From NCBI GenBank assembly GCA_000827325.1, contig KN832874.1:528067-592066 (forward strand): DNA of 64,000 bases, written 5' to 3'. Under the pieces are notes generated by a model that did no database searches, was not told the DNA's origin, and saw only the letters and a program-made list of their open reading frames with translations. This document shows positions 57,336 through 64,000 of the stretch, piece by piece. The DNA is from Oidiodendron maius Zn. Its lineage: Eukaryota > Ascomycota > Leotiomycetes > Myxotrichaceae. Position numbers and translations under genes: made by a program. Positions within the stretch are counted from its first letter, which is position 1. Every line of letters starts with the position of its first letter.

Positions 57336-59665
57336 TTATCTCCAAGTGGGATCTCTTGTCTGCTTACTTTGTTCTGACACTATTTTCCTTTCTAGATCAG
57401 CTCTTCCCTTTTTCTCTTGAGCCTCTTCGTCTGCCAATTTTCTTCCTGTTACAGACTTCCACTCCAGGAACAGAGCTGCAACAAACGCTAAGCCGGCCAT
57501 AGGGATGGCTGCAACAAACACTTTCTGCAGTGCCTTGGCGTAGACTGCAACTAATTTCGGTATTGCTTCAGGGGGAACCCTCTTCCGAAATTCTGATGCT
57601 CCTCCTTTAATTACCGCTTGGATATTAACCCCGGGAAGTTTATCTTGGTGCGATGCGGACAGGAGATCATTTTGGAGGATCGTGTTGCCGACAGACACGA
57701 AGATGGCGCCGCCTAGGGACTGAAAGGCGACAACAGCTGCGGTGCCAATTGCTACTTCATCGAGTGGAAGCACTATTTGCACTGCGGAGAAGCCTTGCTG
57801 GATTGCCAACCCAATTCCTGCTGAGGCCAGAATCTCATACCCAATCCATTTTCCAGCTGAAGCCAAAGGGGTAATGGTGGTTATCATTCCGCAGCCCACT
57901 GCCCCAATTGTACACCCTATGATGGCTGGTGCTGTAAAATATCCATTCTTGCTCACGAATAGTCCCGCTAGCACAGAGGCTATCGCGCTTGCAGCAACAT
58001 ATGGGATCATCGCTACACCCGATTTGATCGCGGTGTATCCTTTTACAGCCTGAAACCAGATTGGCAGGTAATATGTCTGGATCAGTATTGCCGCATATAT
58101 GAAGAACCCGATTACACAAGAGGCGCATACGGTTCTCTGCTTTAATATTCGAGGAGGGATGAGGGCTGCATCCGCTCTCCACCATTGCCATACGCAGAAA
58201 ATAATGAAGGTAACACCTGCTCCAACTAGGAGTCCAGTAATGAGGGAAGATGACCACGGAATTTGTTGCTCAGTATACTGGAGGGCAAGGAAAAGCATTA
58301 TGGATGCACCGAGGAGGATTGCATTGCCGATTATATCAAGCTCTCCAACGCGATAGAGGAATGATTGTTGCGCTAGTGCATGTCTTCTTGGTGGATGAAA
58401 ATAAAAGACCATGGAGAAGAGTGTTGCGCCTCCCACGGGAAGGTTGAAGTAGAAACACCAGCGCCAAGTAACCAAGTCCGTGAAAACACCACCGAGGAGA
58501 GGGCCGGCTGTTGCTCCCACTCCGAACCTGTTTCATATCAGCCGTCATTCATTCTCTTTACGTGGCATTTAAGCAACTCACATCAGTCCAATAATGGCTG
58601 TCCATACCGGCCGCTTCCTCAATGGCATTATATGGGATACGACGACAAAACTGCCAGTTAGAATTCCAGCGCTGCCGAGTCCAGCTATCGATCGACCAAT
58701 AATGAGAGTTATGGAGCTAGGTGCAATACCACAGATCAAGGACCCCACCAAGAACATCCCAAGAGATATGAGATACGACCATTTCATATTAAAAAGCATG
58801 AAGATGCGTCCATACAATGGTTGGAATGCTGACGCAGTGAGAAGATACGAGGAGCCGTACCATCCAATGTCCTCTGGAGAGTTAAATTCATTAGTGATGA
58901 AAGGAATTGCCTTAAACTCTGTCAACACATGTCTTGCTAAGGATTCTGGATTATTACCGTGGTTATTATCGTCCTGTCAAGGGATATAAGAAACACACTG
59001 AGACATAGCCCAATGATGATGAAAGTGAGCGGCAAGCGTCCTGGGTATAATGTTCCTTCATCGTCTCTCTCCTCTATAGACTTACCTTCTTCCTTCTTTG
59101 CAGCTGCCTTCTCTTCATCCTGTTTCTTTTCAGGCATCACCCCACTCATGCTACTTTCCGGACTGTTAAGGAGAGGCGCATCAGACGAGCCAATCCCACT
59201 GCTATTAGATCCGCTTTCGGCCCTCAAATATCCTGATCGTACAGACCTTATAACCTTGGTCGATACGCCCGAATGTGATTCTGCAATGGATGATCCCGAT
59301 TCCACTTCATGCGTCGTTCTAGTGATTGCCGCACCTGGTTTACCGGGATGTCGCTGCTCATCAAATGTTAATCCAGGGAGGACTTGATTCGTTAGATTGG
59401 ACGGTGGTGGATCTGAAGCTGTATCACAGGGCAACCTTCCTCCTGTCAGTGTAGAATGAGACGGGGGTTGTCCGAGTGGTGGGTTTGCGGCTTCAATTGC
59501 ATCAAAGAAGACAGAGTGTGTGGTGCAGGATGTATTTGAGGGCGATGTGCACTCGGAATGTAAGTCTTCTGCTGGAAATGAGGGTGAAGACTGAAACGGA
59601 GTGTGTCGGGGTCTTTCATTCTTGTCCATCTCGTTTTCTGGTATTTCAATCCACGTTCCTAGCAT
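57336..59665 (-). CDS. MFS drug:proton antiporter, DHA2 (14-helix) family
   Basis: Exons 58958..59665, 58582..58916 and 57336..58527 give 744 aa. After a long hydrophilic N-terminus (about 210 residues, Ser/Pro/Glu-rich), the 14-helix core begins PLTFIIIGLCLSVFLISLDRTII, with the DHA2 motif around DRT. It continues through GWYGSSYLLTASAFQPLYGRIF, GRSIAGLGSAGILTGSF, FGVGATAGPLLGGVFTDLVTWRWCFYFNLPVGG (motif C region), and YLPIWFQAVKGYTAIKSGVAMIP. Such pumps export toxins, azoles or a cluster's own product; the substrate is unknown. The first intron uses GTAATA..GAG (58917..58957), short and slightly odd, so this junction is the least certain: it leaves a two-residue insertion before AIPFITNEF. 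Confidence 0.85.
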
Positions 59666-60178
59666 GACCTTTCGAGACTCTAGCTGGAAGATACGATATA
59701 AGGAGAGGATCTTTTCGGCTCAATCAAGCCCTTCGTATTGATTTTCCGTATTAGAAATTCTAAAACACACGTCAGATGTTTCTCGATAATCTTTACAGAA
59801 TGGAGCAATAGTAATCAGGAGATTCGTCCCGCCGCCCAAAAACCAAAAATTCCAGCTTGTGAGGGGCATTACCATGTCAGATCACATTTGACTTGATTAC
59901 ATGGTAAGATGACGTTAACTATTGACGCGGGTACTCCCTAGCTTTTGATTAGGCTTCCAAAGCGCTCATTGCTTTTATGAATATCGTGGTGTGATATATT
60001 ATGGGTTTAATGACGTCTTGGGATTCTCAGGCAACAACCTTCACGTTTCTGATTTTGACTTCTCCGAAAAGCCGAATTAAGAGTTCAATTAATGCGTAAA
60101 TTAATTTTCTTAAAGATTGGCCTAGTTTTGCTGGATATGCCTGCTCTATGTATCTTGGATTCTTAATAAGATTTGCTT
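59666..60178. other. Spacer between the DHA2 transporter and THEM6-like genes
   Basis: The promoter side of the transporter gene and the 3' flank of the next gene. AT-rich, with no coding signal. Confidence 0.5.
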
Positions 60179-61480
60179 TTACAGGATCTGTTCTCGTTTA
60201 AGATTTGCTAGCTGCGCCAGTGTAGAAACGACTCCCATAAGCCCCGTTCCGTCTCTATGTCTGCCCAGGGCCTCGCAGTCCGCCGTGAACTCGTTCTCTA
60301 GTGCGCGTTGTGCGGGTGGTGTGAGCGTTGACGCGATTTCAAGTCCTCGACGCCGCTCTTTTTCGATGTTGCCTAGTTCGCTGTAGTCTGAGCTATCATC
60401 ATCCATCGACATGTCAATTCCAGAATCGGTTGAAGTCGATGGGGAAGGCGGGCTTTGGGCACGGCTTCGGCGTCGGGCTGTACTACCTCTCGGTGGGCTA
60501 GTGGAAAGCATGCTGCTAGTACTTGTAGACTTGATTTCTGGCGCTTCTTTAGGCAGGAGACCAGAGAGTTGGAGCATAACTTCTGGGGAGATGGTTCGCC
60601 GTCCTTGCTTGAATACACATCTGCTGAGTGCTGTTGCCACAACTGCGTCGCTCTCTTCTATATCATCGAGTCTAGCAGCTGTCTTGCTTTTCTTGTCCCC
60701 TTTGCCGTTTTGTTGCGGGTACAGCGTGTATTTACGAGGCGTCATGACACCTGCCTTCACAAAGTGCGTCACGATATAGAGCCATTTCTTGTCCCACGAT
60801 AGCACTCTCGTCCACAATTCGTATGGCTCATATGGCTTCAATTCTTTCTTAAATATGCAAGATACGCCACCGACCGGAAGGCCCAGCCCAGGCCGACACT
60901 CCGCAGTGATGGCGCCGGTTCCGCCGCGCATATACTCAATCCCAGTAGAAAAGAGAGTGCATACCAGATGAGTTCTTGCGATATCGATGTCTGAGAAATA
61001 AGACGAATTGTTTTCTGCACCCCACATTAGCAGTAAAATCTTTGCTGACAAGAAGATGTGGAAAAACTGACTATGGAGATTAAAGTCCATCTCCATTAAT
61101 GGTGCGTGAGTAGTTGTGATCATCGGCTGAAAGAGATGTGTTGCTGCAACCGGTTCTTTAGGTCGTTGACTCCGAAGTGTAAATCTGAAAGCATTGAGGA
61201 TTCGAAGCTTGTAGCAGTTAGCAAGATTGTCATTTCCATCTTACACAGATATACTAACATGCCATACCATAGGCAGATTCTTTACATTCCCAAGCACGAG
61301 CAGAAACACAATCACTCTCCACATCGAAATTGTAGACACTACTTGTTGCAAGATACTGTTAATTGTGGTCATTGGAACATGTTGAGATGCCGAGCATTGG
61401 ATAGTAGAGTTTGCAGTCTGAAAGGCGACGGGGACCTCGTAGAGTCTGGATATATCCAAGTCCGACATCAGCCAACCCAT
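60179..61480 (-). CDS. THEM6-like thioesterase-superfamily protein
   Basis: Exons 61259..61480, 61072..61207 and 60179..61014 give 397 aa. An N-terminal membrane segment (MWRVIVFLLVLGNVKNLPMVWH) leads to a hot-dog-fold part: ATHLFQPMITTTHAPLMEMDFNLHKNNSSYFSDIDIARTHLVCTLF, then LGLPVGGVSCIFKKELKPYEPYELWTRVLSWDKKWLYIVTHFV. This NxHxNNSxYxxDxDxxR region is typical of THEM6/4HBT_2 proteins. Mammalian THEM6 is an ER protein linked to lipid homeostasis, and its enzymatic activity is not clear. The C-terminal 150 residues are Ser/Arg-rich (STSPPRGSTARRRSRAQS) and look disordered. The last intron (61015..61071) is a multiple of three with a CTAAT branch point, so its removal is inferred from the family pattern. 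Confidence 0.78.
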
Positions 61481-62380
61481 GATTTTGAACGAGAGAAGCT
61501 AAGGGCGCGGGCACGGGTACGAGACATTAAGACAGTGCCACTCCATAGCCTGGAAAATAGGCCACCGCCGAGATATGTAGGAAATCCAACACCTGTGGCA
61601 CTCTCGTAATGCCGCCGCTGACATATGTCAACATCACGCCAGCATCGGATGGTTCCTCGAACCAAACAGCTCCAATAATATCTGCTGAACAGTATGGGAC
61701 GATATAAATAGGAGCCTATGAGATTGTTTTACCATTATAGTTCACATCCAATATCCGTGTTAGAAAAATAAATAACCCACTTGAGGTCTGGTGGGCATTG
61801 TATGTGGATGAGGTGTCGTCGACTGCGGTTACCATATATAGAGTTGACATCTCCATCGCGACCCCACCTCAACCATAACGACGATCCTTCACAACGTCTT
61901 TCAACTTCATTTCTGGGTACGCCTAAGCAACAGTGGAGAAGCGAAGACATCTTATGAGGTTCTCAACGGAAGTCACTCAAGCACCAGTATCATTAGTGAT
62001 CCCTCTGATGGAACCATGACCATCTGTTTCAGGCAAAGGGCCTGTTTTCGGGCTTTTCTTCAGCATATCTTCAGACCCCGACTCAATACATTGCTTAGAG
62101 TAGTTTGGTCCGTCTTCTTCATTTTGCCTTTTCGCTATTTAAGTCTAGCTTGTCATCTAACGGTACTAAATATCGTGCTACATTATCATGGCAATACATT
62201 GTGCACCTAGCCCAACTGCCCCAGACCAGCATCGGTATACAACGCTATGAGTGTCTTTGGTTGTAGGAAACCAACAACATTAAGTCAGTCCTATATATTC
62301 TGCCTTTTCTCTAGCTTCAGTAAATGTCTAGCTCCCAGTGTTTATATGGTATCATACAGTTCCATCGTAACAGCACTGAC
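61481..62380. other. 0.9 kb spacer between THEM6-like and ELO genes
   Basis: Upstream region of the THEM6-like gene and the 3' flank of the elongase gene. A TATAAATA sequence on the plus strand (about 61703) faces no gene I can recognise. No supported coding frame. Confidence 0.5.
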
Positions 62381-63559
62381 TCATGAAAATGATTGTCTGC
62401 TCGAGCCAAGCTTGTGTCTTGTTTTGTTCGCAGACTTCGCTCCTCGTTTTGCCCCCCTGGATGTCCTGATTGCAGTCACTTCCGCCTTCTCTAGTTGCTG
62501 CCCTGCGTTCTTTTTGACGGCCGTGATACTATCTCTGCCTTTCTCTATCTTTTGGTACGTGGCGATATAGAAAGAGATGAAGAGTACTAGATAAGAGCTC
62601 AAAATTACGTCCCCGGCCACGGCAGCATAAGGGTCACCAGCGCATGTTCCGATATGCGGAAGATGCTGGGCGTATGTGCTAGTGAAATAGTCCCAGGAAG
62701 CAAAGTACACGAATCCTGTTATCTAAAGTTAGACATCTACTAAGAATAATTTGAGAAGGTAGATTGCATACCCAAGTCCAGCACAAATTGAGCAATCTGC
62801 AAGCGTGTTATCCATTCCTTCCAAGACACACGAATTCCCCGAGCGCTTTGAAAATAATACCAATACATTACAACATGGACGAATAAGTTCAAAGTAATAG
62901 GAACCCACGAAACTGATGTATTACCAACTAGCTGTGTATAACATAGAAGTGCTGTAGCTGGATGGTGATAGCAGTGAAGGAAGGCTGTCATTCATCAGTT
63001 CCATGCTTGCTATGAATCGATAAGGCTACAAACATACTCAAGGGCTTCTTTTTAAGCACCAAAAATACAGTATCGATAAGTTCGACGTACTTCACGAGAT
63101 AATTCAACTAGAATACATCAGCATGGCTTCAATATTAGAGGCATTACCGCTCACGTAGTAGAGAACCACTAATGCCCTCGTCCAGCCGCTACTTCCGCAT
63201 ATATTCTCGTACAGCCCGTATCTCCACAAAGTTGGGAGCAGTTGCTCGGCAAATAGCACAAGCAAGGCTCCGCTGACAGCTGTAAGGATAAAGTTATGAG
63301 CCATAAATGGCCCATTGAGATCGAGCGGCTTCCGAGGCCGCATAAATTCCCTGCCTCCGAAAACGACCACTAGATATAGTGCAATCATTGCCATTGTTTC
63401 CTTAAATGTGGACAAGGCAGTTTCTCCGGAGCGAAATTTGAATTCATCTGCTGGGTATCCCATCAGTGACGCCCAGAGCTTGTCAAAATTTGCCCATGGT
63501 GACAGGCTAATTGGCCAAATAACTATAGGATCGTAAGTTGGAATGCTGCTAACAGACAT
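62381..63559 (-). CDS. ELO: ELO-family fatty acid elongase (3-ketoacyl-CoA synthase)
   Basis: Exons 63155..63559, 63038..63107, 62772..62984 and 62381..62715 give 340 aa. ELO proteins are ER membrane enzymes that condense malonyl-CoA with acyl-CoA in the first, rate-limiting step of elongation. The ELO signatures are present: [23 protein letters not shown], the H-x-x-H-H catalytic box in [19 protein letters not shown], and [13 protein letters not shown]. The C-terminus is basic ([19 protein letters not shown]), as in fungal ELOs that keep an ER-retention Lys tail. [11 protein letters not shown] was taken as the start; the frame runs 66 codons further, but that part is not ELO-like. It cannot be told by eye whether it is the Elo1, Fen1 or Sur4 type. 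Tsc13, the last enzyme of the same cycle, is about 7 kb away. Confidence 0.94.
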
Positions 63560-64000
63560 GATGAGAGCTGTTGCACCAGGACTCAAACGAGTGAAAGGAA
63601 TGAGAAAGGGGTCGGAATTCAATACTGGGCAAACAAAAAGATGTGAGGAGACCGCGAAGACAAGAGCCAGCTGCTTGGCTTGTGTCTGTACAGCATTTGA
63701 CGTCGAGTCAACTATGCACAGTCTCTGACGCTGATGTTTCAAGAATATGAAGGGCAACGTATTATTAAATAATAATCAATATTGGCGCGTGAGGAAGTCG
63801 AAAATGCGAATGTTCAATGGGGCCTGTAACCAAAGCCAGCCAGACTCTCAAGTGGATGACGAATATTTTAATGCCCAGCCAAAGGCGGCCATCGCGCAAT
63901 TACCAAGTTTATTCGACCATCAATACTTGAATTGGCTCAATTTGATCGTGACTCTTAATACCTGTCGAAGTCATGGGCTCCGTTTAAGGCATAAACGATT
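63560..64000. other. Upstream region of the ELO gene to window end
   Basis: Promoter side of the elongase gene. No other gene seen before the window ends. Confidence 0.5.

Overview
The window looks like nuclear chromosomal DNA of a filamentous ascomycete (Pezizomycotina, perhaps Leotiomycetes). Genes are dense. Introns are mostly about 45-60 nt with GT..AG ends and CTAAC-like branch points. The gene set is typical of moulds: psi-producing oxygenase (Ppo), dynactin p150 (ro-3), a DOCK protein, small HsbA-type secreted proteins and fungal ER fatty-acid elongation enzymes. The class-level placement is inference. I saw no rRNA, tRNA, CRISPR or intact transposon.

Layout. 0-12.1 kb is housekeeping: the C-terminal end of a Tom1-type HECT ubiquitin ligase (cut by the window edge), PRPP synthetase, ribosomal protein S6, a possible 57-aa membrane peptide, the cohesion clamp-loader subunit Ctf8 and dynactin p150Glued. 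12.9-20.2 kb holds a DUF2235 alpha/beta hydrolase and a Ppo oxygenase, transcribed divergently from a 1.8 kb shared spacer. 20.6-33.4 kb is accessory and partly decaying: a broken alpha/beta hydrolase, an MFS transporter, a frame-broken Lys/Asp-rich gene, an extradiol-dioxygenase-like VOC protein, a broken formate/nitrite transporter, and a phosphoserine aminotransferase with one non-canonical intron.

33.7-40.2 kb carries three consecutive genes for proteins with signal peptides: a small helical protein, a cysteine-free SBP56/methanethiol-oxidase-like propeller, and a bicupin of the oxalate decarboxylase type. 40.7-52.5 kb has a bromodomain NuA4-type subunit, a class III PLP aminotransferase and a 2,085-aa DOCK/Dck1 protein. 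After an HsbA-like gene, 55.9-63.6 kb holds four genes on the minus strand with a lipid theme: Tsc13 enoyl-CoA reductase, a DHA2 transporter, a THEM6-like thioesterase-fold protein and an ELO fatty-acid elongase.

Exon structures were worked out by hand from splice motifs, reading phase and remembered family alignments. In each multi-exon gene called intact the exon lengths sum to a whole number of codons. Function calls rest on recognised motifs, not on database searches.

The points most worth a second look are the GA..AG intron in the phosphoserine aminotransferase gene, the unknown gene whose frame breaks lie mostly at short tandem repeats, the tiny exons (9, 12, 10 and 19 nt), the cysteine-free secreted SBP56-like protein, the divergent Ppo/DUF2235 pair and the lipid gene neighbourhood.
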